This document shows, piece after piece, positions 34,056 through 43,624 of a stretch of 64,000 bases of DNA. Source of the stretch: Anaerolineaceae bacterium (GTDB lineage: Bacteria; Chloroflexota; Anaerolineae; Aggregatilineales; Phototrophicaceae); contig JACKCG010000001.1 of NCBI GenBank assembly GCA_020634135.1, positions 124,001 through 188,000 of the forward strand, given 5' to 3'. Within the stretch, counting starts at the first letter, position 1; every line of letters starts with the position of its first letter. The notes under the pieces were generated by a model, which saw nothing but the letters and a program-made list of their open reading frames with translations, made no database searches and had not been told where the DNA came from. The translations under genes and the position numbers were made by a program.

Positions 34056-35804
34056 CTATAATGGGGTATGGGACCCTTTGTACTGCTGTGCCTGGGAGAG
34101 AATGTCCTGGGCGCTGTGGACGCCACTTTCGCCCTGTGTCCCCAGCATTTCAGCCAGTTCGGTGATGCGCGCCACACTCTCCAGCGGGATGACCTCGGTC
34201 ATGGTGCGATCTCCTTCGATGACCTTGCTCACGCGGTAATGGCGGTCTCCATAGCTGGCAAGTTGCGCCAGGTGTGTGACGACCAACACCTGATGGTTGA
34301 CTGATAGCGACCATAACTTTTCACCCACGACGCTGCCCACGCGCCCGCCAATACCCTGGTCAATTTCGTCAAAAATCAAAGTAGGTGTCTGGTCGGCCTG
34401 GGTGAGTACCCGTTTTAATGCCAGCATGATGCGCGCTGTCTCGCCACCGGAAGCCACCCGGGCCAGTGGACGAAGTGGCTCGCCGGGGTTTGCAGTCATC
34501 AGGAATTCGACGTTATCAATTCCGGTCATATCGAATGCAAGGCGCTGGTTGCCAACATAGCAACCATCCTCCTGTTCCTGTTGTGTTACGGCGACCTCGA
34601 ACTGCGCTCTCTCCATCCGCAGATCGGCCAGTTCCCTAACGATTCGTTCACCCAACTTCTGGCCGAACATCTTGCGTACCCGGCTGATCTTTCCGCCCAA
34701 TTCGCCAACGTGGCGCAGCAGTTTCTCTTCCTCTTTGCGCAGTTCTATCAGGCGTTCTTCGCTATGTTCGATGCCGTTGAGTTCTTCCCGCGCTTTTTCG
34801 GCATACTCGATGACGGCCTCAATCGTCGCACCATAACGCCGCCGCAGCTTGTTAATCGTTTCCAGCCGTTCCTCGACCTCATCGAGCCGGTCGGCGTTGT
34901 ACTCCACTGTGTCGGCGTAACGCCGGAGGCTTAGTGACAGTTCTTCTGCCTGTTCGCCTAAACTTTCGGCTAATTCGTAATCATCTTTCAGGTCAGGGTC
35001 AATATTCAGGAGCTTTTGTACCAGGACTGCCACTTGCATTAATTGGTCAACAGCCGCCATCTGACCATCGGCATCGTCATCGCCATGCAGCAGCGCCACC
35101 GCCTCCGCTGTCAGGGTTGCCAGTTGTTCACTATTTGCCATGCGGGTGCGCTCGGTACGCAGTTCCTCGTCCTCGCCGGGTTTGAGGGCCGCAACTTCGA
35201 TCTCCTCAGCCTCATGGCGCAATTGCTCCGCCCGTCGCTTGAGTGCGGCCTCATCTTCCAGAAGGTGCTTGATGTCTCGGCGAATGGTATGAATGCGGTC
35301 CACCACCGAGCCAACTGCCAATCTCATCTCGGTCAGATCAGCATAGCGGTCAAGCAAATCAATATGCGAACGGGGATTCAATAAGGAAAGATGCTCCGAC
35401 TGGCCGTGAACATCTACCAGTGTGGCGCCAATTTCCTTCAGAATGTCCACATTAGTCGTGATGCCGTTTACCCGTGCTGTTGAGCGTCCGTTGCTGCGGA
35501 TTTCACGCCCCAGGGTTACATAGTCTGCGCCAGCATCTTGCAGCAGGTCTTCACGTTCAAGAATAGGCTGCACCAGTGCAGCAATCTGCGGGTTTAAGCC
35601 GAATACTCCTTCAACGGTGGCTTTTTCCGCTCCGGCACGGATCATCCCGGCATCGGTCTTTCCTCCCAGGAGCAGTTCGACAGCATCAATAATGATGGAC
35701 TTGCCTGCGCCTGTTTCCCCCGTGATGACGTTAAAACCCGGCGCAAAAGTCAGTTCCAGCCAGTCAATAATGGCGAAATTCTGTACCCGCAGCTCTTCCA
35801 GCAT
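34056..35804 (-). CDS. recN: DNA repair ATPase RecN
   Basis: A 582-residue SMC-like protein. The N-terminal head has Walker A GETGAGKSIIIDA and the C-terminal head has signature VASGGETARIMLALK and Walker B TLIFDEIDQGIGG. The two halves are joined by about 330 residues of coiled coil (residues 160-380). Length and start LRVQNFAIIDWLEL match the RecN family. RecN acts early in double-strand break repair. ATG 35804 is preceded by AGGAG. It lies eight bases after the zinc-finger membrane protein, so both may share a promoter. Confidence 0.95.
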   Translation of the reverse strand: MLEELRVQNFAIIDWLELTFAPGFNVITGETGAGKSIIIDAVELLLGGKTDAGMIRAGAEKATVEGVFGLNPQIAALVQPILEREDLLQDAGADYVTLGREIRSNGRSTARVNGITTNVDILKEIGATLVDVHGQSEHLSLLNPRSHIDLLDRYADLTEMRLAVGSVVDRIHTIRRDIKHLLEDEAALKRRAEQLRHEAEEIEVAALKPGEDEELRTERTRMANSEQLATLTAEAVALLHGDDDADGQMAAVDQLMQVAVLVQKLLNIDPDLKDDYELAESLGEQAEELSLSLRRYADTVEYNADRLDEVEERLETINKLRRRYGATIEAVIEYAEKAREELNGIEHSEERLIELRKEEEKLLRHVGELGGKISRVRKMFGQKLGERIVRELADLRMERAQFEVAVTQQEQEDGCYVGNQRLAFDMTGIDNVEFLMTANPGEPLRPLARVASGGETARIMLALKRVLTQADQTPTLIFDEIDQGIGGRVGSVVGEKLWSLSVNHQVLVVTHLAQLASYGDRHYRVSKVIEGDRTMTEVIPLESVARITELAEMLGTQGESGVHSAQDILSQAQQYKGSHTPL

Positions 35805-35812
35805 ATTGCTCC

Positions 35813-36409
35813 TCAAATCCGCATCTTAAAGCGCCCGTAGACGGCGAACGCTACCACACCGACAAAGACCAGCAGACTGATGTCCTGAATCGTCAAATTG
35901 AAAGCCATATCCAATGGCACGACCTGAGCGCCGCTATTGCCAGTCACTTGATTTACATAGCCTGATAATAACGAATAATTGTGAATCAGGCCGCCTAAAA
36001 ACCCGCCAATCGCCGCCGCCCCTGCGCCTACATACGCCGACTGCCGCCCGCGCCGACGTCGAATCGCCCGGAGCGCAGCTTCACCAATCGCCCCCCCTAC
36101 GGGCAGGCCAATAAAGATCATCAGAATGATGAATAACCCGATGGCACTGATAATGTACCCGGCGACGCCGCTCAATACCGCGCAAACAGCCGCTACGATC
36201 ACATAATCAAGCTGGTTTGACGTGTAAAACTTGTCCTCATGCTGACGCACGCACTCACGGCAGCGATACCCGACGGGCGTTAGTACCGCGCAATCTGAAC
36301 ACATCAGGCGACCACATTTATTGCAGCGTAGAGCGGTTTCTCGGGTTGGATGTACGGCACAATAGGTGACATCGTCGTCGGTTTCCAGGGTATGGTCATG
36401 GTCGGACAT
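35813..36409 (-). CDS. B-box-like zinc-finger membrane protein
   Basis: A 198-residue protein. Its N-terminal cysteine-rich module (about residues 15-57, CAVHPTRETALRCNKCG, CSDCAV, YRCREC) is the B-box-type zinc finger common in Chloroflexota membrane proteins. Four hydrophobic segments follow (YVIVAAVCAVLSGVAGYIIS, IGLFIILMIFIGLPVGG, YVGAGAAAIGGFLGGLI and a C-terminal one). ATG 36409 is chosen, although its ribosome site is weak. It precedes recN on the same strand; its function is unknown. Confidence 0.7.
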   Translation of the reverse strand: MSDHDHTLETDDDVTYCAVHPTRETALRCNKCGRLMCSDCAVLTPVGYRCRECVRQHEDKFYTSNQLDYVIVAAVCAVLSGVAGYIISAIGLFIILMIFIGLPVGGAIGEAALRAIRRRRGRQSAYVGAGAAAIGGFLGGLIHNYSLLSGYVNQVTGNSGAQVVPLDMAFNLTIQDISLLVFVGVVAFAVYGRFKMRI

Positions 36410-36535
36410 GGGGGTTAGTTGTCTCCCTGAAGGGTTCTCATACAATAAATTATGATTATCGGCGGTATTTTTGCCACGTGTCTATTGTACAAATGTGCTA
36501 AGTATTATGCCAGCAGTCAACACACAAGCCACATA

Positions 36536-36563
36536 AAGGGGAGGATCACAAGACCCTCCCCTT
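36536..36563. terminator. Hairpin AAGGGGAGG/CCTCCCCTT
   Basis: Perfect nine-base arms, ten-base loop, located 22 bases after the secreted-protein gene (minus strand). The T run is poor on the minus strand (CCCTTTATGTG), so termination is only probable. Confidence 0.45.
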
Positions 36564-36585
36564 GTAGATACCGTACCTCCGGTAT

Positions 36586-37593
36586 TTACTCCCCGGTGGG
36601 CAGGCTGTAGCTGCCGTTATAGTCGGTGATGCGGATATTATCCGGGTTGGGCGTGATGAAGAAGGTGCAGTCACCGTTTTCTGAAAGATTATCTGTTTCC
36701 GGCCCATAGTCGGCGTAGCCATCGCTGATGGCGGTATCCCAGGTGAGTTTGTATTCTACGCCATACTTGCCGGGTGAGAGGTGGCCGACCTGAGCACTGA
36801 AGAATACCCAGTAATCTCCATTACGCAGTTCAATCGGGCTGGCAACCACGTTCGTGAAGGGCGCCGTATTAAGCGTAACCGAGTATTGAGCGTGGGCGAT
36901 GTGGTCTTCAACCTGCGCCCGTGTTTTGGCAAACCACGACCAGAACACAACAACATTGTCATTATCATACAGCACGCCCGGATTGGCGCGCGGGAAGGCA
37001 TTACACTGCGCGAAAATCATCCCCGGTGTTTGTGAGCGTCCCGGTTGGGCAATCTGCCGCGCCCCAATGACAACCAGAGGTTCCGGGGTGGCATTGATGT
37101 TCGGATTGATGATGCCGCCAAATGGCGATTGGATGCCCGGCCCGGTGTCCACCTGGTTGGCCGTCTCGCTGCCTGAATCCAGGCTCGTTCCTAACGCATT
37201 CAGCGGATCGGCACACCCGTCCTGCAGATCATCTACTGTGGTCTCGTAGATGGTACTGCTCGGATTGCCTTCGCGGGCGATGATGATTTTTGCACTCGCA
37301 ATAGCCGCAAATGCTACTGTCGCACCGCTGTTATAGGGGACACGTTCGCTAAACGCATATGTGCCATTTACCGAAACCTGGCGCAGCGCGGTCAGGGCAT
37401 TACCAGTGCCAGACGAGGCCGAAAACACCTGATAGTACACATCATAGCCTGCACCCATCTCGCCTGACAGGTTCATCACAGCCTGGTTTTCGCAAGCTAC
37501 GAAAAAATATTCAACGTTCGATTGTGCCAGGGTGGGAGATATGCCTGAAATCAGCAGTATGACCAGCCCAACAACCAAAAACCATTTCTTCAT
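36586..37593 (-). CDS. Secreted hypothetical protein
   Basis: A 335-residue exported protein with a signal peptide of about 24 residues (KKWFLVVGLVILLISGISPTLA). The rest is mostly beta-rich, Asn/Gly/Thr-rich and has no recognised domain. A low-complexity connector near residue 190 (NPNINATPEP) separates two halves; the C-terminal half has YWVFFSAQVGHLSPGKYGVEYKL. GGAGG lies about eight bases before ATG 37593, so the longer frame is not used. It follows the double solute-binding protein and may share its transcript. Confidence 0.6.
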   Translation of the reverse strand: MKKWFLVVGLVILLISGISPTLAQSNVEYFFVACENQAVMNLSGEMGAGYDVYYQVFSASSGTGNALTALRQVSVNGTYAFSERVPYNSGATVAFAAIASAKIIIAREGNPSSTIYETTVDDLQDGCADPLNALGTSLDSGSETANQVDTGPGIQSPFGGIINPNINATPEPLVVIGARQIAQPGRSQTPGMIFAQCNAFPRANPGVLYDNDNVVVFWSWFAKTRAQVEDHIAHAQYSVTLNTAPFTNVVASPIELRNGDYWVFFSAQVGHLSPGKYGVEYKLTWDTAISDGYADYGPETDNLSENGDCTFFITPNPDNIRITDYNGSYSLPTGE

Positions 37594-37689
37594 TACAGAT
37601 TCCTCCACTGAGGTCGTTCGACATACTACTGCAATGATAGCGCAAAAATGATCAAAACTCAGCCCCGGAATCATGCGCTTGCTCTACGT

Positions 37690-40308
37690 TTACTGCTGAT
37701 ATAATGACTCCAGGCTGGGGTCAATCACGAGCGCACAGTTTGTGAAGCGGTCAAAATATGCCTGCCGGGCAGCATTGTCCAGTTGTTCCAACGGGTGGGC
37801 GGGTGGTGTGATGGCGACGATACACTCTGTATATTCCGCTATATATTGCTGGGCAGTGGTCATGGCTTCAGTCAGATCAGCGTCCGCCAAAACGTAACTA
37901 TCGAAGGCGCGGCGCATCCACAAGTTGCCCATGCCAGTAATAAAGTGCGCCGATTCCTGACTGTACAGATTATCTCCATACGAACCGCTGAAAATCGAGC
38001 CAAATATGAGGACATCCGGGCGCTGCAAAGCGGCATCAAATACCCGGTAGAGTGCCAGCAGGTCTTCCCCCGCACTGAACATCAGCGCCGCCTCGTCCAA
38101 CAGGGAACGCTGCGCCGGCATCCCACTCCACAGTTCTGGCTGACTGGTGACATAGCGCAGCCAGCGGTAACACGCTTCAGGATAGGACGTTGCAGCGCTC
38201 ACATAGGCTGTGCCAAGCTGGTATGACATGGGCGTATAGCGTGACCCACGTGGAAATGTCACGGCGCGATATGGATCACCGGCTGCCCGTTGCTGCATTC
38301 TGTAGCCAAAAGTCGTCAGGTAGCCGCTGTAGATAGGCACACGGTCATTGATATTGAAAAACCCGCCATAGTTCGTACCGAGCGCCTGGTAATGGAATAA
38401 TCCGGCTCTCCCCAGGTCAAGTGCCTGCTGTGTTGCGGCGATTGCGATCGGGTCATCCAGGTAAAATGAGGTGGGTTCTGTAGTATTGTCAAACAGCCGG
38501 CCACCATAGGCCGCTATCAACATCAATAGGGTGGTTTCGCCCCAGGTCTCGGTTCGGAAAGGCGCACCATCCCCATGCTGGGCAAGTTGCCGCAGTGTAT
38601 TTTCGAGAGTGGTGATGTCCCAGCCGGAAATCGGCTCCGGCACACCGGCCTGCCCAAGAATCTCCCGGTTGTACCAGATCACCAGCGGGTAGAGCGTCAC
38701 CGGCAGCGCCCATGTTCCACCCTGTGACCGCACTTGGGACATCGTACCGGCCACCATGTCCGCTTCCACAAAATATGGATCGGCGGCCAGCAGCGGCTCA
38801 ATATCCAAGACCAGCGACAGATCGGCGGATGAGACGGCATTGTCGTTCAAATAGAAACAGTCATACTGGGCAGCGTAATCGGCAAAAGACAGCCAGCGTG
38901 TATCGACCACCACCTGCCCGACCTGCGAGTCCTGCGCCACAAACGCCGCCGCCGCCGCGTCCCAGAGGGTCCGGTTGGGCAGCGGAGATTCCATCTCTTC
39001 CAGATTAAACCGTAAAACAGCCTCATCGCCATCGCTGGCAGGTGGTGCTGGCGGAGGGGCAACCACAATCGCCGGACTATTTTCTGCTGCCGCAGTCACC
39101 GCCGCCAGGATTCTATACACATCCTGCTGCACAATCTGGAGCGCAGTACGAGCATCCAGATTGTCCTGCGCCATTTGCTCCAGGGCGCGACGGGTATACG
39201 TGAAGTAAAATTCATCGGATAGAGGAATGGCATTCGCCAACCCGGCGGCGATCAGGGCTTGTGTCTCCGCCGGGCGTCCCGCAGCCATGAGCGCCTCCAC
39301 GCTGCGCCGCGCCGGGGCATCTCCGTGCAAATAAAGCGCAGCCTCCGGCTGGTGTGTGAAGTGTTGCGCCAGTCTATAGGCCAATTCCGGGTAGGTTGTG
39401 CCCGCGCTCACGGCAAAACCCTGCACATTCAGTACTGCCGCGCTCTCGCCAGGGAGCAGCGAGGCTGTGTAATTTCGATCACCCAGGGAATTATTCGCCA
39501 GGAACATATCCCCGATGAGCAGCGGCCCGGCCAGGAAGTTTTCCCCGGCATCACGCGCAGCTTGCTCTGCCCGGTAAAAGGGCAGCCAGGTATCCAGCAG
39601 TCCGGGGAGTTCCGGGTCATCGAGTACAGGCAGGGGTGGGGCTGTTTTCGTCAGCGCGATCTCTCGCCCCAGGAGTGCCCGGAACAGGGTAGGCGGATCG
39701 AGCCACAACAACCCTGACTCAATCTGCCCGTTTTGTGCCGCTGCTGCCAGCATGTTCCCCGCTGTCACAAAATCTGCCAGAGTCCAGCGTGTATTTGGAT
39801 ACGCCAGCCCAGCGGTATCAAAGGCATAGGCATCATAGAGGAGTAGCCCCAATGATCCACCCACAGGCAGCCCCCATACCGCATTGTCCCAGCGGAACGA
39901 ATCGAGTAGAGCCGGGTAAAAATCGTCCAGGTTGGCTGTGGCATCGGCGGCCAGCAGCGGGGTTATGTTGAGGAGCGCCCCGGTGCGCAGAAACTCTGCG
40001 CTCAACATAGTGCTATCCACAAGGAGTACATCTGCTTGCGCGGCAAAGTCTCGCGCCTGCTGGACAAATTCATCTACTGTTTCAACCATTTTGGGGGGAG
40101 TTAGGTTGTGTTCAGCCAGTGGCACAACGACCACCTGTACACCAGGATGCTCCGCCTCAAATCCGTCCAGTAGAGTCCCGGTGAAAGTGTCCAGCATCCA
40201 GCTTTCCACACCCAACGTGAGAATGACCGGCTCATCTTGCGCATGTGCAGGCCAGCCACACAGCATCAACCACATTACTGCCAGGGAGAAACGGCGAAAG
40301 TAATTCAT
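37690..40308 (-). CDS. Secreted double solute-binding protein (two ABC extracellular-binding modules)
   Basis: An 872-residue exported protein with a signal peptide of about 24 residues (LAVMWLMLCGWPAHA). Residues about 25-410 form one family-1 extracellular solute-binding module (TLGVESWMLDTFTGTLL, WDNAVWGLPVGGSLGLLLYD). A Pro/Ala-rich linker follows near 420 (VVAPPPAPPASDGDE). Residues about 430-872 form a second module (WALPVTLYPLVIWYNREIL, LMLIAAYGGRLFDN). Family members normally have one module of about 430 residues. No lipoprotein Cys is seen after the signal, and no permease or ATPase gene is nearby. AGGAG precedes ATG 40308. Confidence 0.75.
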   Translation of the reverse strand: MNYFRRFSLAVMWLMLCGWPAHAQDEPVILTLGVESWMLDTFTGTLLDGFEAEHPGVQVVVVPLAEHNLTPPKMVETVDEFVQQARDFAAQADVLLVDSTMLSAEFLRTGALLNITPLLAADATANLDDFYPALLDSFRWDNAVWGLPVGGSLGLLLYDAYAFDTAGLAYPNTRWTLADFVTAGNMLAAAAQNGQIESGLLWLDPPTLFRALLGREIALTKTAPPLPVLDDPELPGLLDTWLPFYRAEQAARDAGENFLAGPLLIGDMFLANNSLGDRNYTASLLPGESAAVLNVQGFAVSAGTTYPELAYRLAQHFTHQPEAALYLHGDAPARRSVEALMAAGRPAETQALIAAGLANAIPLSDEFYFTYTRRALEQMAQDNLDARTALQIVQQDVYRILAAVTAAAENSPAIVVAPPPAPPASDGDEAVLRFNLEEMESPLPNRTLWDAAAAAFVAQDSQVGQVVVDTRWLSFADYAAQYDCFYLNDNAVSSADLSLVLDIEPLLAADPYFVEADMVAGTMSQVRSQGGTWALPVTLYPLVIWYNREILGQAGVPEPISGWDITTLENTLRQLAQHGDGAPFRTETWGETTLLMLIAAYGGRLFDNTTEPTSFYLDDPIAIAATQQALDLGRAGLFHYQALGTNYGGFFNINDRVPIYSGYLTTFGYRMQQRAAGDPYRAVTFPRGSRYTPMSYQLGTAYVSAATSYPEACYRWLRYVTSQPELWSGMPAQRSLLDEAALMFSAGEDLLALYRVFDAALQRPDVLIFGSIFSGSYGDNLYSQESAHFITGMGNLWMRRAFDSYVLADADLTEAMTTAQQYIAEYTECIVAITPPAHPLEQLDNAARQAYFDRFTNCALVIDPSLESLYQQ

Positions 40309-40362
40309 CACTTGCTCCTTTCTTATCCTGTGGTTTCGGTACCTAGTGCAAGATCATTGAAT

Positions 40363-40416
40363 GTAGGGGCGACCCGGCGTGGTCGCCCAGGGGAGGGCAC
40401 ATTGGCCCTCCCCTAC
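40363..40416. repeat. GTAGGGGCGACC...CCCCTAC palindromic repeat
   Basis: Two hairpins in a row, GGGCGACC/GGTCGCCC (loop CGGCGT) and GGGGAGGGC/GCCCTCCCC (loop ACATTG), enclosed by GTAGGGG and CCCCTAC. It is a third member of the GTAGGGGC family, in the divergent spacer between the solute-binding protein and the dehydrogenase. The rest of this 240-base spacer shows no gene. Confidence 0.7.
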
Positions 40417-40548
40417 TTCCCAATAGTGTTTCTACTATACAATTTCCGTTCTATCTGCGTTCACCTGAAATAATCGAGCATTCTATGAGAAGCACTTTTG
40501 CTCTACAATGAGATCAGAAAATGACGCCAGAAGCAAAGGAAGCTAATA

Positions 40549-41628
40549 GTGAGTGAACGTACCGTTGTTGTTCTCCAGGGTGACCAGACCGGCCAGGAAT
40601 TGCTGGATGAAGCACTACGTGTGATTGATCCAGCGGTCACGCGCTGCCCGATCAAGTTTGAACCGTTTGACCTTTCCCTGGAAAATCGCCGTGAGACCAA
40701 AAATCAGGTTGTCTACGATGCGGCGGCACGCATTAAGGAAACCGGACTTGGCATTAAAGCTGCTACAATTACCCCTGGCGACCCGGACGATGTGGGTAGC
40801 CCAAATGCGCTGCTGCGCGAACTGATTGACGGGCAGGTGATTCTGCGTACCGGGCGGCGTATTCCTTCGGTGCGTCCGATGGCCGGCATTCACGCGCCGA
40901 TTGCCGTTGTGCGTATGGCTGTGGATGGTGAGTATAATGCCAAGGAGTGGCGTGAGGGTGAGGGGCTGGATGAAGTCGCCTACAGTACGCGCCGTTTGTC
41001 GCGCCGGATATGTCGGGCGGTGGCTGAATTCACCTTCCGCTATGCCAAACGCAACAATGCCCAGGTTTTCGGCGGCCCTAAGTATACAGTCAGCCCGACT
41101 TACGAAGGTATGTTCAAAGAAGAATTGGATGTAGTCGCCCAACGTTACCCGGAAGTATCTTACAATCCACAGCTGATTGATGCCACTTACGCGCTGCTGT
41201 TGGAAACCAGCGGCGAAGCCCTGGTGATTCCGGCCTTGAACCGCGATGGCGACAACCTGAGTGATCTTGTCCTGAAGATGTTCGGCACGATTGCCGGTGC
41301 GGAATCGGTGATCTTCAGCTTCGATGATGATTTCCAGGTTAAAATCGCGCTTACCGAAGCGCCGCATGGTACCGCGCCCAGCCTGCAAGGTAAAAATGTC
41401 GCTAATCCGATGGCGATGATCCTGGCCGGGGCCGCGACAATGCGCTATGTTCGCACACCGGAAGCAACTTCTGCCAGCCGCGCTATTTACGAATCGGCTA
41501 TGGAAACGGTTTATGATGGCATCCGTACCTCTGACCTGGGCGGGCAAGCCACGACCAGCGAGTTCACCGACGAAGTGATCCGCCGTGTACAGGCCAAGCT
41601 GGAAGTGTGGGATGCGTTAGGACAGTAA
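40549..41628 (+). CDS. Isocitrate/isopropylmalate dehydrogenase-family enzyme
   Basis: A 359-residue beta-decarboxylating dehydrogenase. Visible features are VVLQGDQTGQELLDEAL at the start, ENRRETKNQVV, ALLRELIDGQVILRTGRR, FRYAKRNN, NPQLIDATYALLL and NRDGDNLSDLV. The C-terminal LTEAPHGTAPSLQGKNVANP is the conserved GTAP cofactor/metal loop. The family converts 2-hydroxy acids with NAD(P) and Mg. The substrate-recognition loop differs from standard Icd and LeuB, so the substrate is unclear. GTG 40549 has AAAGGA nine bases upstream. Confidence 0.85.
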   Translation: MSERTVVVLQGDQTGQELLDEALRVIDPAVTRCPIKFEPFDLSLENRRETKNQVVYDAAARIKETGLGIKAATITPGDPDDVGSPNALLRELIDGQVILRTGRRIPSVRPMAGIHAPIAVVRMAVDGEYNAKEWREGEGLDEVAYSTRRLSRRICRAVAEFTFRYAKRNNAQVFGGPKYTVSPTYEGMFKEELDVVAQRYPEVSYNPQLIDATYALLLETSGEALVIPALNRDGDNLSDLVLKMFGTIAGAESVIFSFDDDFQVKIALTEAPHGTAPSLQGKNVANPMAMILAGAATMRYVRTPEATSASRAIYESAMETVYDGIRTSDLGGQATTSEFTDEVIRRVQAKLEVWDALGQ

Positions 41629-41653
41629 GAGAATTGATACCGGGAAACACGCC

Positions 41654-41971
41654 ATGAGCAGCGATGAATTGGAACCGATTACCCCCGACGAGGCTCGAAA
41701 TCTGCTGGAAGCGGCTATCCAGGCGCGGTTGGGTGCTAACTGGGAAGATGACGAATTCGGCTGGGTGCGTGTGACCGGGCATGACTACATGGCGCGTCTG
41801 ACCCGCCGGGGAAGGAATCTCGACTTCTATGTGGATTTGCTCGGCAATGTCACTGTTGAGGATAAGCCGATTAATGAAGCACAGTCCAGCGGACGCCTCA
41901 TCGCCTGGGTGCTGCTGCTGCTCTCACTTGGTATCGCCGTGCTCATCGCCCGGATTGTCGGGGGGCTGTAA
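41654..41971 (+). CDS. Small C-terminally anchored hypothetical protein
   Basis: A 105-residue protein with a soluble N-terminal part. That part includes DEARNLLEAAIQARLGANWEDDEFGWVRVTG and an (R)GRNLDFYVDLLGNVTVEDK hairpin. One hydrophobic helix lies at the C-terminus (WVLLLLSLGIAVLIARIVGG), so it is probably tail-anchored in the membrane with the domain in the cytoplasm. It sits between the dehydrogenase and the glycosyltransferase and ends nine bases before the latter. No family is recognised. Confidence 0.6.
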   Translation: MSSDELEPITPDEARNLLEAAIQARLGANWEDDEFGWVRVTGHDYMARLTRRGRNLDFYVDLLGNVTVEDKPINEAQSSGRLIAWVLLLLSLGIAVLIARIVGGL

Positions 41972-41980
41972 AGCCATATC

Positions 41981-43624
41981 GTGGTGAAGAAGTTCGCTCG
42001 ATTCTTCCGCCGTGACCGGGCGCTGCTGCTGGCGCTCATCGTCATTATTCTTCTGTTGGCACTACCTATCCTGACATACCCGCTAGGGCGTGACCAGGGG
42101 GAATTTGCCACAATTGGGCGCGGTATCCTTAACGGTCGGGTTCCCTACACGCAACTATGGAATCCTAAGCCGCCTGCTGTCTTTTACATCTATGCTCTGG
42201 TGATGGCGGTTTTTGGTCGCACGGCGATAGCGCTGCGGGCGCTTGATCTGCTGCTGGTTCCGGTCATGATGCTGGCACTCTACTGGCTGGGGCGGCGTAT
42301 CGTTAGCCGCCGGGTCGGACTGTGGGCGGCGCTCATTTTCCCGGTGTTCTACTTCACCGAAACATTCTGGACGTTGACACAAAATGATGGCATCGCTGCG
42401 CTGCCGATGACGCTGGCCGTTGTTGCTGCCTTCAAAGCGCGGGATGCCCTTAGCAATCGGCGGGCGTTTGCCTGGGCATCATTGGCGGGTATGTTGAGTG
42501 CCTATGCCGTCTGGTTCAAATATCCGTTTGCGTTGTTCGGAGTGGCATTGGCGGCGGGGTATCTGCTCATCACGCCGGGAGATACCGATCATGATCTCAA
42601 CCCGTCAGCACCTCTTTACATATTTAGTGCCAGGGGATTAAGCCGCTGGATCACCGAGTTCTGGTCGGGTGCCAATGCCTCAATTGCAGGCTTTATCTTC
42701 GGCGGGCTGCTTGTTATCCTGGGAGGTGCGGCACTGCTGGCAGTGCAGGGTGCGCTGGATGCTTTGCTCGAAAGTGCTCGTGTAACCTCCCAGTATACTG
42801 CGCTGACGTTTAATGCTGACGATTTCCGCGAATTGATGGTGACGGCGGTGGGGTATCGCTGGCAGCAGTGGGGTGTATTGTGGCTGTTAGTCGCCGCGTG
42901 GGTTTTTGTTAAACGCCCTGCAAGCGAACCCAATCGTACTGGCTGGCGTCTGGTGCTGTTGTGGTTGTTGGCTGGCCTGCTCATTATGCTGGTGCAGGCC
43001 AAAGGCTACGACTATCACTGGCTGCCGATGCTTCCACCGTTGGCACTGCTGGCGGCGGACACGGTGGAAAAGCTGCTCGGCAAGGTGAGGGTTTTCCCTC
43101 GTGCGATCTCGCTGTCAGTTGCAGCGGGATTTCTGGTGATCCTGGCGGCTGGTGTCTGGCCGCGCGCCTGGCCGTATCTCAGTGGGCACGAGACGCAGAT
43201 GGCGTATTTTCACCATTTCCAGGGGGGGGAGTTTGTGGCCGATGAATCACTGGCGGTGGCAAATCTTCTGCGCGAGCGTGTTGTCCCCGGAGACTCGCTG
43301 TTTATCTGGGGATTTCGGCCCGAAGTGTATTACCTGAGCGAGTTGAATCCGGCTACGCGCTTCATTTTCCAATTCCCGCTGGTGGCGGACTGGTATCCAC
43401 CTGAATGGAAAGACGAGGCAGTAGACACGCTCTGGGCCGCGATGCCCCCTTATACATTGGTGCTGCAAGTGGACTATATGCCCTGGGTCACGGGGAGTCT
43501 TGAGGATTCCAATACACTGCTTCAGGCGTATACTGAATTGAATAACTGGCTCATTTACAATTATGAGTTCGACACTCAGATAGGTAACTTTTTCGTATGG
43601 CGACGGAAACCCGTATCCAGGTAA
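41981..43624 (+). CDS. GT39-type (ArnT/PMT-like) membrane glycosyltransferase
   Basis: A 547-residue protein with about ten membrane helices. Near the start is the GT-C fold sequence YPLGRDQGEFATIGRGIL (acidic D/E pair), followed by NPKPPAVFYIYAL. These are features of the dolichyl-phosphomannose mannosyltransferase/ArnT family, which uses polyprenyl-phosphate sugars outside the membrane. A C-terminal globular region after the helices is also present. The start is GTG 41981 (or the next GTG), with a poor ribosome site and spacing suggesting coupling to the preceding gene. It overlaps the GNAT gene by 28 bases. Confidence 0.8.
   Translation: MVKKFARFFRRDRALLLALIVIILLLALPILTYPLGRDQGEFATIGRGILNGRVPYTQLWNPKPPAVFYIYALVMAVFGRTAIALRALDLLLVPVMMLALYWLGRRIVSRRVGLWAALIFPVFYFTETFWTLTQNDGIAALPMTLAVVAAFKARDALSNRRAFAWASLAGMLSAYAVWFKYPFALFGVALAAGYLLITPGDTDHDLNPSAPLYIFSARGLSRWITEFWSGANASIAGFIFGGLLVILGGAALLAVQGALDALLESARVTSQYTALTFNADDFRELMVTAVGYRWQQWGVLWLLVAAWVFVKRPASEPNRTGWRLVLLWLLAGLLIMLVQAKGYDYHWLPMLPPLALLAADTVEKLLGKVRVFPRAISLSVAAGFLVILAAGVWPRAWPYLSGHETQMAYFHHFQGGEFVADESLAVANLLRERVVPGDSLFIWGFRPEVYYLSELNPATRFIFQFPLVADWYPPEWKDEAVDTLWAAMPPYTLVLQVDYMPWVTGSLEDSNTLLQAYTELNNWLIYNYEFDTQIGNFFVWRRKPVSR

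Noticed and set aside
40615..41547. 310-codon minus-strand frame
   Set aside because: Antisense shadow of the isocitrate/isopropylmalate dehydrogenase-family gene, with no recognisable domain.
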